Of a DNA stretch of 64,000 nt, positions 43,398-52,284 are shown piece by piece. The DNA comes from CAVREM01 sp963728825 (GTDB lineage Bacteria; Acidobacteriota; Vicinamibacteria; Vicinamibacterales; CAVVIG01), in contig CAVSLA010000001.1 of NCBI GenBank assembly GCA_963728825.1, positions 572,805 to 636,804 of the forward strand, given 5' to 3'. The notes beneath the pieces were generated by a model. It had not been told where the DNA came from. It saw only the letters and a program-made list of their open reading frames with translations, and searched no databases. Positions within the stretch are counted from its first letter, which is position 1; every line of letters starts with the position of its first letter. The position numbers and the translations under genes were made by a program.

Positions 43398-44768
43398 TCA
43401 CGTGCGATCGGTGGAAGCGTTCGGTTCGCTGTCCGGGCGGCGCATCAGGCCGAGCGCCAGTCCAAGTCCGAACAGCGCGGTCTCGCCGAAGGCAATGATC
43501 GCCCGGGAAGTCCGGCCGAAGTCGGGTTCCCCGATCAGCCGTCCCAATGGCTCGAGCGTCGCTCGGGACCCGTCCGCGGCGCGGGCGATCTCATGAATGG
43601 TGCCGCCGACGAGCGGCCGTCCGGCAAGCGAAAGGGCGAGCCCGGACAGCCCGCACACCGCCGCGGTGATTGCGGCGGCACGCAGCAACCGGCGGCCTCG
43701 AGGCGCCGCCAGACCGCCCTGGACTCCGCGCGTCGCGATGGCATACCCGACCCCCGCGGCTCCGCCGATGACGAATCCCTCGAGCGTCCCGCCGACGCCG
43801 ATGCGGAGGCCGACGAGCGCTTCGAGGCTCCATCGAGCGATCCACTGGACGGCAAGGCCGACCAGGCCGCCGCCGAGCGACGCGCCAGAGACGAGGGCGA
43901 CCGACTTGGCCGATCGCGCGCCCGCCTCGGCCAGCGATAGTCCACCTCCCACTCCGGCGCCGCCCAGTGCCCCACAGACGCCGCCGATGACTGCCAGGAC
44001 CGGCGCAATCGCAACCGGGGCGACGCTTCCCGGGGCGGCGGCGAGGATCAATCCTCCGAGCGCTCCAGCCGCGAGTCCTGACAGACCACTGCCCGCCGCG
44101 GCGCCCGCCCATCGCCTGGCGGCGATTCGCGCGGCGCGGCGCAGCCGGAGCCGCAGCAGCTCGCGCGCGACCGCAACCGGCGCCGGCCCGCCAAGCACCG
44201 GCACCTCTCCCGCGCCGGGCGCATCCCAACGCGCGTCGCGCAGCAGCGCGCGCGCGCCGGCATGACCGGGACGGGTCCCGAGGCGGCTCAGCGCATCGGA
44301 CGTTCCGAGCGCATGCAGCAGCTCGGCCGCCTCGCGGCGGTCGTCCTCAGTGGTGCCGGCACGGGTGAGACGATCCAGCAGCGGTTCGTAGGCATCACTT
44401 GATAGTACAGATTGCGCCACCGGCACCGGCTCCGGCCACACGCCGTCGTCCTGCTCTTCGATGACATCCGCGAAGACGAACCGGTAGCCATGTCGCGCCA
44501 CCGTGCGGATGAAGCGCGGCTCGCGCGAATCGTCGCCGAGGGTGCGGCGGAGCGTGCGGATGGCCTGGCTCAGCGCGCTGTCGGAGACGATGACGTCCGT
44601 CCAGACGCGATCGAAGATGTCGCGGCGATGCACCGCCTCGTGACGCCGCTCGACCAGCAGGACCAGCAGGTCGAAATAGCGCGGGATGAGCGGCACCTCG
44701 CGGCCCTCGCGTAGCAGCAGCCGGCGCCGCGGTGAGAGCGTGAAATCACTGAAACGGTATCGAGTCAC
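43398..44768 (-). CDS. Membrane protein with N-terminal OmpR/CadC-type winged-helix domain
   Basis: A 456-residue protein. Residues 1-100 form a winged helix (YRFSDFTLSPRRRLLLREG, DVIVSDSALSQAIRTLRRTLGDD, FIRTVARHGYRFVFADV) of the CadC class. An Arg-rich helical stretch follows, then from ~220 on about eight Gly/Ala-rich hydrophobic segments ending in a short cytoplasmic tail. It is therefore a membrane-bound transcription factor with an extensive membrane domain instead of the usual periplasmic sensor. GTG 44768 is the start by homology, with a weak ribosome site. It follows a kinase gene by 52 bases. Confidence 0.8.
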   Translation of the reverse strand: MTRYRFSDFTLSPRRRLLLREGREVPLIPRYFDLLVLLVERRHEAVHRRDIFDRVWTDVIVSDSALSQAIRTLRRTLGDDSREPRFIRTVARHGYRFVFADVIEEQDDGVWPEPVPVAQSVLSSDAYEPLLDRLTRAGTTEDDRREAAELLHALGTSDALSRLGTRPGHAGARALLRDARWDAPGAGEVPVLGGPAPVAVARELLRLRLRRAARIAARRWAGAAAGSGLSGLAAGALGGLILAAAPGSVAPVAIAPVLAVIGGVCGALGGAGVGGGLSLAEAGARSAKSVALVSGASLGGGLVGLAVQWIARWSLEALVGLRIGVGGTLEGFVIGGAAGVGYAIATRGVQGGLAAPRGRRLLRAAAITAAVCGLSGLALSLAGRPLVGGTIHEIARAADGSRATLEPLGRLIGEPDFGRTSRAIIAFGETALFGLGLALGLMRRPDSEPNASTDRT

Positions 44769-44820
44769 GACGGTCAGCTGCGGCCTCGGGCGATCGTACA
44801 AGACCACACCGCGTCGGGAC

Positions 44821-45696
44821 CTACCACGTTCGACCTGGCCAGATTCGTTCGAGATAGGCCGCGAGGGCCGTGCCGAACTCGTCGGCGGATGCATGGCGCT
44901 CGTCCGGACCTGGTGCAACCGCTCGCAGCAGGACGTCCCGGAGCTCCGGATCGAGGTTGCGGTCCGTCGCGATGCGTATGCGCGGCTCGCCGCTGGCCGC
45001 CCAGTGATAGCCCGCCAGCATCGTGTAGAGCACGGCGCCCATCGAGAAGACATCGGCCCGCGCATCCGGTGGTTGCTGCGAGACTTCTGGTGCGGAGTAT
45101 CCGGTCGTCGTCGGCGGACTGTAGAAGACACCGCTCGAGTGTCGCGTCACGTCGTACGACGACTCGAAGTCGACAATCCTGATGATCGGACGGCCCTTCT
45201 CCCCGCGGTGCAGGATGTTCATGAGGTTGAGATCGACGTGGAAGATCTGCAGGCCGTGCAGCGCGGCCACCGCCTTCGCGACTTCGAGGGCCGTCCTGAG
45301 ATGAGCGACGAGCCGACCGGGCACCCATTCAGTGCCGATCGAGGTGGCCAGCGGCAGCTCATCGAAGAACGTGCTGACCAGGTAGACGCGGCCGTCCTGA
45401 CCGTGCCCATGGTCGTAGATGACCGGGAAATAGCGCGAGTCGGGCAACTCGCGATTGATCGTCGACAACGTGGCGATCTCGTTCGTCAAATCGTGTTGGT
45501 AGACGTTGCCGGGCCGGGTGGCCTGCTTCACGAGGAGGTTCAGGCGGGTCTGCCGGTCGCGCCCGACGTACAGCTGGTGCCGCGCATGCTCGGCGGACGC
45601 GTGACCACGGCGATCCGGCCCGAGCCGATGGATCGTCGTGAACCGATCGAACGGCGCAGCCGCACGATCGATGTCTTCGAGGTTGTGGACCATCAT
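44821..45696 (-). CDS. Divergent protein kinase-like protein
   Basis: A 291-residue protein with a kinase fold. A lysine candidate is in LNLLVKQAT, the catalytic loop is FHVDLNLMNILH (Asp and Asn kept, but LN where Ser/Thr kinases have LK), and the metal motif is VDFESSY with Glu in place of Gly. The activation segment TTTGYSAPEVSQQP and the helix ADVFSMGAVLYTML are clearly of the Ser/Thr kinase type. The glycine loop is degenerate. It may be weakly active or a pseudokinase. ATG 45696 (MMVHNLED) is preferred to an upstream GTG. It is probably co-transcribed with the membrane winged-helix regulator downstream. Confidence 0.82.
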   Translation of the reverse strand: MMVHNLEDIDRAAAPFDRFTTIHRLGPDRRGHASAEHARHQLYVGRDRQTRLNLLVKQATRPGNVYQHDLTNEIATLSTINRELPDSRYFPVIYDHGHGQDGRVYLVSTFFDELPLATSIGTEWVPGRLVAHLRTALEVAKAVAALHGLQIFHVDLNLMNILHRGEKGRPIIRIVDFESSYDVTRHSSGVFYSPPTTTGYSAPEVSQQPPDARADVFSMGAVLYTMLAGYHWAASGEPRIRIATDRNLDPELRDVLLRAVAPGPDERHASADEFGTALAAYLERIWPGRTW

Positions 45697-45826
45697 CCGC
45701 GCAGACCGCCGCGCAGCCGAGGCCACGCGCAAGAGGCACGATCGCGGAGGATGGTAGCACGCAGAGATTGCGCCGCCCTGCGTCTGATCGGCTCGATTCC
45801 CGCAGCGAGGTCAAGAGCGCGATTGG

Positions 45827-48496
45827 CTATTCGCTGCGCAGCACCGTCGCCGGATCGAGCCGTGCGGCGCGACGGGCTGGCAGCCACGCCGCCAGGACGC
45901 CCACAGCAACGAGCAGCGCCGCCGCGCCGGCGAACGTCGTCGCGTCGCGTGCCTCGAGCTGGAACAACAGCGCCTCCACGAAACGCACCGCCCAGAGGCT
46001 GCCCGCCAGGCCGAACGCAAGGCCGGCGGCGATCAATACTCCGACGCGACGGAAGACGAGACCGACGATGCTGGACGGGGCCGCACCCAGCGCCATGCGC
46101 AGCCCGATCTCCATCTGCCGCGCGCGCACGGCATGGGTGACGACGCCGTAGAGGCCGACGGCCGCCAGGAGCAGCGCGAGCCCGCCGAAGAAAACCGAGA
46201 GCATCGCAATCAGCCGCTCCTGCGTGACCGTCGCCTCGACGAGTTGATCGAACGTCCCGAACGTGAATGCGACAGTCGGATCGGTCTGCGTCAAGGTCGC
46301 AGCGACCTCGCGCTCGACCGCCGCGCGCTGGCCCGGTGCCGCGTTGATGGTCAGGAGAACCGTCGGCCAGAAGGTCTGTGGCGCTCGCTGCGCCACGGGG
46401 AAGTACATCGTCGCCAGCATGCCCTCGCGCGGCGTCGTGTAGACGGCATCGCCGACGACGCCGACGATTTCGTAGCGCGTGGCGGTGTCGCGTCCCATAC
46501 GAACGGGTTGCCCGAGCGGCGGCTGGCCCGGCAGAAACCGTCGCACGAACGTTTCGTTGACGATGACGACAGGACCGCTGCCCAGACGGTCGCCGGCCTG
46601 GAAGTCCCGTCCGCTGCGCAGGGACATGCCCATCGTCTCGAACCAGCCTGGTGTCGTGGCGTTCAACCAGACCGCGGGCCGCCTGAGGGATACCTCCTCT
46701 TCGCCGACGCCGACCAGGCCGCTGGACCAACCGGTAGAGACGCCGGCCAGGACCCGTATCGCGGAAACGGATGCCGAACGCACGCCGGTCACGGCTGCCG
46801 CGGCGTCTCGCAGACGCTCCACGCGCACACCGCGCTCCTCGGGCGGACCACCGCTGGCCTGGAGGTTCAATTCCGCGACGAGCAGAGGCTCTGGCACAAA
46901 GCCGAGCGGCAGCTGGTTGAGCGACGCAAAGGTACGGAGGAACAGTCCGGCCGCAACGACCAGCACGAGTGACACCGCAATCTGGGCGACGACGAGCGTG
47001 CTGCGCACGGCAAAGCGTCGGTCGCCTGCCATCCCGCGGCCCGCGTCGTTGAGCGCGTCGCCTGGCGTGACGCTCTTCAGCCCGAGAACCGGGGCCATAC
47101 CAGCGGTGATCGCCGAGAGACACGCAACAGCCGCCGTGAAGCCGAGTACCCGCCAGTCGAGTGTGAGGTCCAGCGACACGGTGTTCTGCCAGGTGCTCAA
47201 CTGCTGCACGAGCAGTGCACTGCTCCACTTCGCGAACACCAAGCCGAACGCCGCGCCGGTCATGGCCACGATCAGACTCTCGATGAAGAGCAGCCGTGCG
47301 ATCCGCCAGCGTGAGCTCCCCAGCGCCAGCCGCACGCTGAGCTCGCGACGGCGCGCCAGCGCCCGCGCAAGCAGCAGACTGGCGATGTTGGCGCACGCGA
47401 CGAGCAGCACGAGCCCGACGGCGACGACCATCGCGAAGAGCGGCGTCTCGAAGCGCGTGCGCAGCGGCGAGCGGCCGGTGGCTGCCGGCGCCAGCGTGAG
47501 CGGCTCCTTGGCCCGAGCCCACGTGGCACCCTCGACGATCCGCGGCTGCGCCGCTCGGAGGGCGGCGTTCGTCTGCTCGAGGCCTCGCCCCGGCCCCTGG
47601 CGCACCATGATCTGCAGCCACGCCGAGCCTCGGCTGGCTAATCGGCTCTCCTTGCCTTCGATGAGCGGCTCGGCGGAGAAGGGCAGCATCACGTCGGTCA
47701 TCCGGCCGACGTCCGGACCGAAGAACCCGGGCGGCATCACGCCGACGATGGTGAACGGCACGTGCTGCACGGTCAGCCGGCGGCCGACGACATCTTCGGC
47801 GCTGGCGTATCGTTGCCGCCACAGGCGATGACTGATGACGGCGACCGGACCGTCCTGAGCACTGCCGGAGGACGACGCGGCGCCGTCGTCGGCGGGCGTG
47901 ATCATCCGGCCCCGTATGGCGGTGACGCCGAGCACGTCGAACAGCCGGCCGCTGACGTACGCGCCGTCGACGGGGTCGGTCTGGCCGCCCGGCGAGAGGT
48001 CGAAGCGCTGGCTGGACCAGGCGAACGATCCGGCGAACAGCTCGCCCTCGCGTGCTCTGATCTCTTCCCAGATTGGATAGGACCATGACCCGTTGGTGAG
48101 CAGCGCGAGGCTGCCGGGATCGCGCACGGGCAGCGGGCGCAGGATCAGGCTGCTGAAGATCGAGAACAGCGCCGTGTTGGCGCCGATCCCCAACGCCAGC
48201 GTCAACAGGGTGACCGCGCAGAAGCCGGGGGCGCGCGCGAGCGATCGTGCGGCACAGCGCACATCCTGCCCCACGTCCGCCAGCCAGGTCGCGGCCACAG
48301 CATCAGTCGTCCGCTCACGGTGCGCGAGCGGACTGCCGAATCTCGACCTCGCCTGATGACGCGCGTTGCGTGGGGTCAAGCCCAATGCCCGCTCCTCTTC
48401 CTCGATCAGCGCGAGATGCGTGTCGAGCTCCTGTCGCAGGTCGTCATCGATGCGAGCCCGACGAATCGTGTTCCACAGCCGACGGAGTGGCGACAT
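45827..48496 (-). CDS. ADOP-family FtsX/MacB-type permease under PadR control
   Basis: An 889-residue orphan permease with the ADOP N-terminal helical domain (LRRLWNTIRRARIDDDLRQELDTHLALIEEEERALG), the first helix at FCAVTLLTLALGIGANTALFSIF, a MacB core and two FtsX domains. The first FtsX domain has LARRRELSVRLALGSSRWRIARLL and the second RARQMEIGLRMALGAAPSSIVGLV. The C terminus is RAARLDPATVLRSE. It lies 9 bases after a PadR gene, the classic ADOP-PadR pairing. Substrate unknown. Confidence 0.92.
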   Translation of the reverse strand: MSPLRRLWNTIRRARIDDDLRQELDTHLALIEEEERALGLTPRNARHQARSRFGSPLAHRERTTDAVAATWLADVGQDVRCAARSLARAPGFCAVTLLTLALGIGANTALFSIFSSLILRPLPVRDPGSLALLTNGSWSYPIWEEIRAREGELFAGSFAWSSQRFDLSPGGQTDPVDGAYVSGRLFDVLGVTAIRGRMITPADDGAASSSGSAQDGPVAVISHRLWRQRYASAEDVVGRRLTVQHVPFTIVGVMPPGFFGPDVGRMTDVMLPFSAEPLIEGKESRLASRGSAWLQIMVRQGPGRGLEQTNAALRAAQPRIVEGATWARAKEPLTLAPAATGRSPLRTRFETPLFAMVVAVGLVLLVACANIASLLLARALARRRELSVRLALGSSRWRIARLLFIESLIVAMTGAAFGLVFAKWSSALLVQQLSTWQNTVSLDLTLDWRVLGFTAAVACLSAITAGMAPVLGLKSVTPGDALNDAGRGMAGDRRFAVRSTLVVAQIAVSLVLVVAAGLFLRTFASLNQLPLGFVPEPLLVAELNLQASGGPPEERGVRVERLRDAAAAVTGVRSASVSAIRVLAGVSTGWSSGLVGVGEEEVSLRRPAVWLNATTPGWFETMGMSLRSGRDFQAGDRLGSGPVVIVNETFVRRFLPGQPPLGQPVRMGRDTATRYEIVGVVGDAVYTTPREGMLATMYFPVAQRAPQTFWPTVLLTINAAPGQRAAVEREVAATLTQTDPTVAFTFGTFDQLVEATVTQERLIAMLSVFFGGLALLLAAVGLYGVVTHAVRARQMEIGLRMALGAAPSSIVGLVFRRVGVLIAAGLAFGLAGSLWAVRFVEALLFQLEARDATTFAGAAALLVAVGVLAAWLPARRAARLDPATVLRSE

Positions 48497-48505
48497 CGCG
48501 GTCTC

Positions 48506-48841
48506 CTATGCGAACCGCAGCGCCTTGCGCACCGCCTCGGTGAGGAGGGCCCAGCGCTGCTCTTCTTCCTCGAGCTGACGGCGTCCGGCGGCGGTGATCG
48601 CGTAGAACCGGGCTTTGCGGCCCGTCTCCGTCGTCCCCCAGTTGCCACGCAGCCACTTCTCGTGCGTCATGCGCGCGAGGGCAGGATAGAGCGAGCCTTC
48701 CTCGATGCGCAGCGAGTCGCCGGTCGCCTGGTGAATGCGCTGCGCGATGGCGTAGCCGTGGAGCGGCCCGCCGCGATCAATGGCTTTCAGGATCAACAGG
48801 TCGAGCGTGCCCTGGAGCCGGTCGTTCGCATGTTTCGGCAT
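48506..48841 (-). CDS. PadR-family transcriptional regulator
   Basis: A 111-residue winged-helix protein of the PadR-s1 group: LQGTLDLLILKAIDRGGPLHGYAIAQRI, then IEEGSLYPALARMTHEKWL and the C-terminal dimerisation helix ITAAGRRQLEEEEQRW. It is expected to repress the downstream ADOP permease and itself. A 22-base perfect palindrome lies immediately upstream of its ATG and replaces any recognisable ribosome site. Confidence 0.93.
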   Translation of the reverse strand: MPKHANDRLQGTLDLLILKAIDRGGPLHGYAIAQRIHQATGDSLRIEEGSLYPALARMTHEKWLRGNWGTTETGRKARFYAITAAGRRQLEEEEQRWALLTEAVRKALRFA

Positions 48842-48863
48842 AGCCAGCTATGTATAGCTGGCT
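48842..48863. promoter_or_regulatory. Perfect palindromic operator abutting the PadR start
   Basis: The arms AGCCAGCTAT (48842-48851) and ATAGCTGGCT (48854-48863) are perfect inverted repeats around a 2-base centre. The palindrome touches the first base of the padR start codon on the minus strand, where the ribosome site should be. PadR regulators bind palindromes of this size in their own promoters. Binding here would block both transcription and ribosome access. Confidence 0.75.
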
Positions 48864-48984
48864 TGAGGTCGTGTTGTCAACGGGCGATCGGCGATTGGCA
48901 GCGGTCGACGCGCCTTCAGCCAGGCATGGTAACCTTCGCGGCTTCGGGAGCGTTCGTCCTGACTGAGCACAAGGAGCACACGAC

Positions 48985-49461
48985 ATGAAGCCAAAGAACA
49001 CGATCTGCCTCTGGTTCAACAAGGACGCGCATGAGGCGGCGCGCTTCTACGCCGCCACCTTTCCGGATAGTAAAGTGACCGCTGTCCACGAGGCGCCCAG
49101 CGACTACCCGGGCGGCAAGAAGGGCGACGTGCTGACGGTGGACTTCACCGTTCTGGGCATTCCCTGTCTCGGTCTCAACGGCGGCCCGGAGTTCAAACAC
49201 AGCGAGGCCTTTTCCTTTCAGATCGCGACCGACAATCAGGAGGAGACGGACCGCTACTGGAACGCGATCGTCGGCGATGGCGGCAAGGAAAGTCAGTGCG
49301 GGTGGTGCAAGGACCGCTGGGGCCTGTCCTGGCAGATCACCCCGCGCGCGCTGACCGACGCGATGGCGGCTGGCGGCGGTGAGGCCAAGCGTGCCTTCGA
49401 GGCGATGATGCCGATGAAGAAGATCGACATCGCCACTATCGAGGCAGCGCGGCGAGGCTGA
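48985..49461 (+). CDS. VOC/PhnB-like (3-demethylubiquinone methyltransferase-fold) protein
   Basis: A 158-residue protein of the PhnB/YjdN vicinal-oxygen-chelate family: ICLWFNKDAHEAARFYAATFPDSKV, DVLTVDFTVLGIPCLGLNGGPEFKHSEAFSFQI, and the C-terminal DRWGLSWQITPRAL. The family is common but mostly of unknown function, and metal-binding residues of true glyoxalases are not all present. A possible ribosome site, AGGAG, precedes the ATG. It is divergent from padR. Confidence 0.9.
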   Translation: MKPKNTICLWFNKDAHEAARFYAATFPDSKVTAVHEAPSDYPGGKKGDVLTVDFTVLGIPCLGLNGGPEFKHSEAFSFQIATDNQEETDRYWNAIVGDGGKESQCGWCKDRWGLSWQITPRALTDAMAAGGGEAKRAFEAMMPMKKIDIATIEAARRG

Positions 49462-49499
49462 GGAGGACACGACGCCGACGATGTTCTTAGGTGCCGGGT

Positions 49500-49728
49500 A
49501 ACGGCTGCGCCTTCGAGGGGAAGCGCCGCCCCAGTCTCGAGGAATCCGGTGAGCGCGGCGCCTTGGTGATGGAGCTGGTCGAAGGACCGACACTCGCCGA
49601 TCGCATTGCCAGGGGCCGATGCCGCTCGACGAGGTCATGCCGATTGCTACGCAGATCGCCGAGGCGCTCGAGCGTTACCAGCCGACGTGGCGCTTCGCGA
49701 ACGCGCGGCCCAAGCCGGATTTCAGGTA
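49500..49728 (+). pseudogene. Ser/Thr protein kinase relic
   Basis: The plus strand encodes GALVMELVEGPTLADRIARG, the hinge region of an acidobacterial Ser/Thr kinase. One frame change after GCCAGGGG (about 49617) continues as PMPLDEVMPIATQIAEALERYQ, where an intact kinase would read on to AAHEQGIIHRDLKP. The sequence decays afterwards. No start, glycine loop or catalytic loop is left, so this is a relic of a lost gene. Confidence 0.6.
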
Positions 49729-49857
49729 GCGCTCGAATCGAATGGCTTCCTTTTCAGTTGGAAACTCAATCGAAGCGATGACCGACCATCGCCGATGTTC
49801 CCGGGTAAACCCAGTTGGTCCGGCGCCGATATGCGCGGATGTCGAAATCCGTTGACA

Positions 49858-51375
49858 TCACGGCCTGGCGTGCGCAGGCACCTGGCTCCGTACTCGCCGT
49901 TCGAACTCCGGATAGCTGTTGATGAAGATCCCGACACCTCGATACTGGGAAGGCACGCCATCCTTGAGCTCGATTTCCGATTCGGTGCGCGCCTGCCACG
50001 CACGGACGGTGCCGTCGACCGGGTCGCCGGCTCGAAGCGCCGCGGTCATGTCTTCGACCAGCTCGCCGGCGACCCGCCAAGGCTGTAGGTTGATCTGGAG
50101 ACACGAAAAGAGCACGACCGCGGCGCTCGCCGCGGCCATGACGAACACCAGACGCTTCTGGATGACCGCGCCGGCAAGCTGTGCCACGAGCAGCGCCCAA
50201 CCGGCGGCGGCAAAGTACAGGTATCGGGCGGCGAGCAGGTCGCTCCGGACATAGAAGAAGCCAAAGAGCGGCGCCGTGGACATGACGATCACCGCCGGCC
50301 CCCAGAGCAGCCGTGGCGATCCCTCTCGGCGAGCGGCGGCAACCATCAGAACGATGCAGCCAACGACCAGCACCGCGGGAACGAGACGGGTCATCTCGAC
50401 CGCCGCTTCATTCCACGGCATGACAAAGAACCGGTACGGCGTCGTCAGGAACTGCTTGATGAAGTAGCGTGATGGCTCCACGACAAAGCCCGCGTCGATC
50501 TTCGCGACGCGCGAACGCAGCAACAGGTAGCTCACGAGCAGCAATCCGAACGTCGCGTAGACACCAGCCAGGTTCCGCTCTCGCCTGAAGCGGAAGAACG
50601 CCCAATCCGCACTTGGGAGTAACAGCACGAAACAGACCGCCGTCTCTTTCGAGAGCAACGCACACACCACGAGAGCGGTCGCGACGATCAAACGCCCGCG
50701 CGACAGCGTCCTGCTGCCCACGTAGCAGCGGAGTGCAGCGAGCATGAAGACCGTCCAGAGCAACTCCTGCAGCCCCGAGACCCAGAGCGACGCCTCGAGC
50801 TGCAGGGGGTTCAACAGGAAGACGATGAACGCCAGAACGGCTGCCCGGGATCCGTCCATCGAGCGGCGGACCAGCGAATACACCAGCCCCGCGGCCGCGG
50901 CATGAAGCAAGAACCCGGTAGCGTGAAACGCCGTCGGCGACCCGCGTCCCAGTTTGGTCAAGACAAAAAAGAGCGCCGCAAAGGCCGGCCGGAAGAACTG
51001 CGGTGCGCGCAGGATTTCGGCGCGATCGCCGTACAGGTCCAGGAACCCGTAGTCGTCGCTCAGAAAGGGGAACCCGAGGAGCGGGACACAGGCGACCAGC
51101 CACAACACGATCGCCAGGGCGATGAGTCCGATCTCCTGTTTTCTGGAAATGACAAACCGACCGCCCATCAGCGGTTTGCCAAGCAGCCACACCGGGATCA
51201 GCAGCGCAACCAGCAGCAGGACGGCCGATTCGACTCGATACGCGTAGTCGCCAGCCATTACGACATACACGTAGATGGCATTGACGATCGCCCAGCCCGC
51301 TGCCAGCAGGAGCAATCGCTGGTAGATCGCGCTCCCAATGACGTCGCGGAGTCGACTGATTGATCGAAAAGGCAC
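49858..51375 (-). CDS. Multi-pass membrane protein, GT-C glycosyltransferase-like
   Basis: A 505-residue protein with about eleven membrane helices. The first extracytoplasmic loop contains FPFLSDDYGFLDLYGD, an Asp-Asp motif of the kind used by lipid-sugar-dependent GT-C enzymes (PMT/ArnT-like), followed by FFRPAFAALFFVLTKLGRGSPTAFH. The C-terminal ~80 residues form a soluble domain (GTVRAWQARTESEIELKDGVPS). No relatives with proven activity can be named from sequence. The gene is alone on its strand and next to the tRNA-Gln islet. Confidence 0.7.
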   Translation of the reverse strand: MPFRSISRLRDVIGSAIYQRLLLLAAGWAIVNAIYVYVVMAGDYAYRVESAVLLLVALLIPVWLLGKPLMGGRFVISRKQEIGLIALAIVLWLVACVPLLGFPFLSDDYGFLDLYGDRAEILRAPQFFRPAFAALFFVLTKLGRGSPTAFHATGFLLHAAAAGLVYSLVRRSMDGSRAAVLAFIVFLLNPLQLEASLWVSGLQELLWTVFMLAALRCYVGSRTLSRGRLIVATALVVCALLSKETAVCFVLLLPSADWAFFRFRRERNLAGVYATFGLLLVSYLLLRSRVAKIDAGFVVEPSRYFIKQFLTTPYRFFVMPWNEAAVEMTRLVPAVLVVGCIVLMVAAARREGSPRLLWGPAVIVMSTAPLFGFFYVRSDLLAARYLYFAAAGWALLVAQLAGAVIQKRLVFVMAAASAAVVLFSCLQINLQPWRVAGELVEDMTAALRAGDPVDGTVRAWQARTESEIELKDGVPSQYRGVGIFINSYPEFERRVRSQVPAHARP

Positions 51376-51627
51376 AGCGCATCAGTCTACGGCACATTGC
51401 GTAGAGAGGCGTGACACGTGACGAGATCTCTCTCTCCGAGCATGACATTCCCCATCGGCGGGCCAAGAAGAACGCGCAGTTCTTTCGAGTACGAGACGAC
51501 GATGGGCGGTGATCGACGGTATGTCCTGAAGCGTTCCGCGATCGCAGGATTTGAACCAGGTTGGATCGCCCACTGTTCCGGCGTGAACGGTCACACTTGG
51601 AGTCGCCCCTTGCAATTCTTAACAGGC

Positions 51628-51782
51628 CGACCGAAGCCGTTTTGGCGCTTACGGCAACGCAGGTCCGCCTTCGCTCGTCAGGGCGGTGGCGAGCTTCGGC
51701 GCGGCAGGCCCCGCGTGGCCTGACGATCGTTTGCGTCCTGAGATTGTGCTCGCTGAGAAGTAACTCGCCTGCCTGGACGAAG
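51628..51782. repeat. Imperfect ~150-base direct repeat, copy 1
   Basis: It aligns with 51806-51953. It begins CGACCGAAGCCGTTT in both copies and ends GCCTGCCTGGACGAAG in both. The central part is the most divergent, while the last ~60 bases (from CCTGACGATCGTT on) are nearly identical. No shared reading frame was found, so it is more likely a repeat element or structured RNA than a gene. Confidence 0.75.
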
Positions 51783-51805
51783 AGCGAGCGCACTTTCCCA
51801 CACGT

Positions 51806-51953
51806 CGACCGAAGCCGTTTGGAGAATGCGGCGATTCAGGTCTGCCTCCGCTCGCTTGCGCGAGCTACGGCGAGACAGACTTCGCGCGACCTGACGATCG
51901 TTCGCTTCCTGAGATTGTGTTCGCTGAAAAGTAACGCGCCTGCCTGGACGAAG
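51806..51953. repeat. Imperfect ~150-base direct repeat, copy 2
   Basis: Second copy of the element at 51628-51782, 7 bases shorter. The copies lie 23 bases apart. Shared landmarks are the 15-base start, CCTGACGATCGTT, CCTGAGATTGTG, AAGTAAC and the 16-base end. Confidence 0.75.
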
Positions 51954-51979
51954 CTTACTCATGATCCAGGTGAGCGAAG

Positions 51980-52004
51980 TCTGGCTGGGAGGCAGGGATT
52001 CGAA
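51980..52004. repeat. Duplicated 3' end of tRNA-Gln (putative attachment site)
   Basis: These 25 bases are identical to 53565-53589. They contain the last 23 bases of tRNA-Gln including its CCA. Beyond them the tRNA sequence stops matching, so this is not a second tRNA but the type of duplication left by integration at a tRNA 3' end. Confidence 0.85.
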
Positions 52005-52150
52005 TTGTGAGTAACGATTTTTCTAAGTTGGTGATGGCGCGCGACTTCTGGTGTTAAGCGTTTGACACACCGATAGTTACGTCTTTCCTGTCGTTCACCA
52101 CCGTTCACACGAGTCCTGGCAAATCGACCTCCGTTGTGGAGACATTTTGG
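51989..52150. repeat. 162-base element-boundary module, copy A
   Basis: It aligns without gaps with 61107-61268. It contains, in order, 16 identical bases of the tRNA T arm, a 33-base block at 52020-52052 with one mismatch (ending GCGCGACTTCTGGT), a diverged middle, and GGAGACATTTTGG at the end. It overlaps the tRNA duplicate and leads into the SEDS-like gene. Confidence 0.75.
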
Positions 52151-52156
52151 AGACGG
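52134..52156. repeat. 23-base direct repeat flanking the SEDS-like gene, left copy
   Basis: Identical to 53434-53456, exactly 1300 bases away. The core is GGAGACATTTTGGAGAC, which is itself an 11-base-spaced repeat of GGAGAC. Confidence 0.85.
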
Positions 52157-52284
52157 TGAGCGCGTAATCTGGGCTCGCTTCGCGGCGACCTCCGATCACT
52201 TCGATGCGTTCACGACGCAACGTAGTTGATGCCCCGATGCAACGCGCGGACCGTTCCGCCGAATCGTCAATTACATTAGTGACC

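Larger units (their letters stand above)
51376..52284. other. Non-coding, repeat-rich left flank of the tRNA-Gln islet
   Basis: No convincing gene is present. The stretch contains a pair of imperfect ~150-base direct repeats, a 25-base copy of the tRNA-Gln 3' end, the 162-base boundary module shared with 61107-61268 and one copy of a 23-base repeat. A possible decayed tRNA T-arm sequence (GCAGGATTTGAACC) occurs near 51544. Confidence 0.7.

Noticed and set aside
51540..51560. Possible tRNA T-arm (GCAGGATTTGAACC)
   Set aside because: No other tRNA arms could be drawn around it, so at most a relic.
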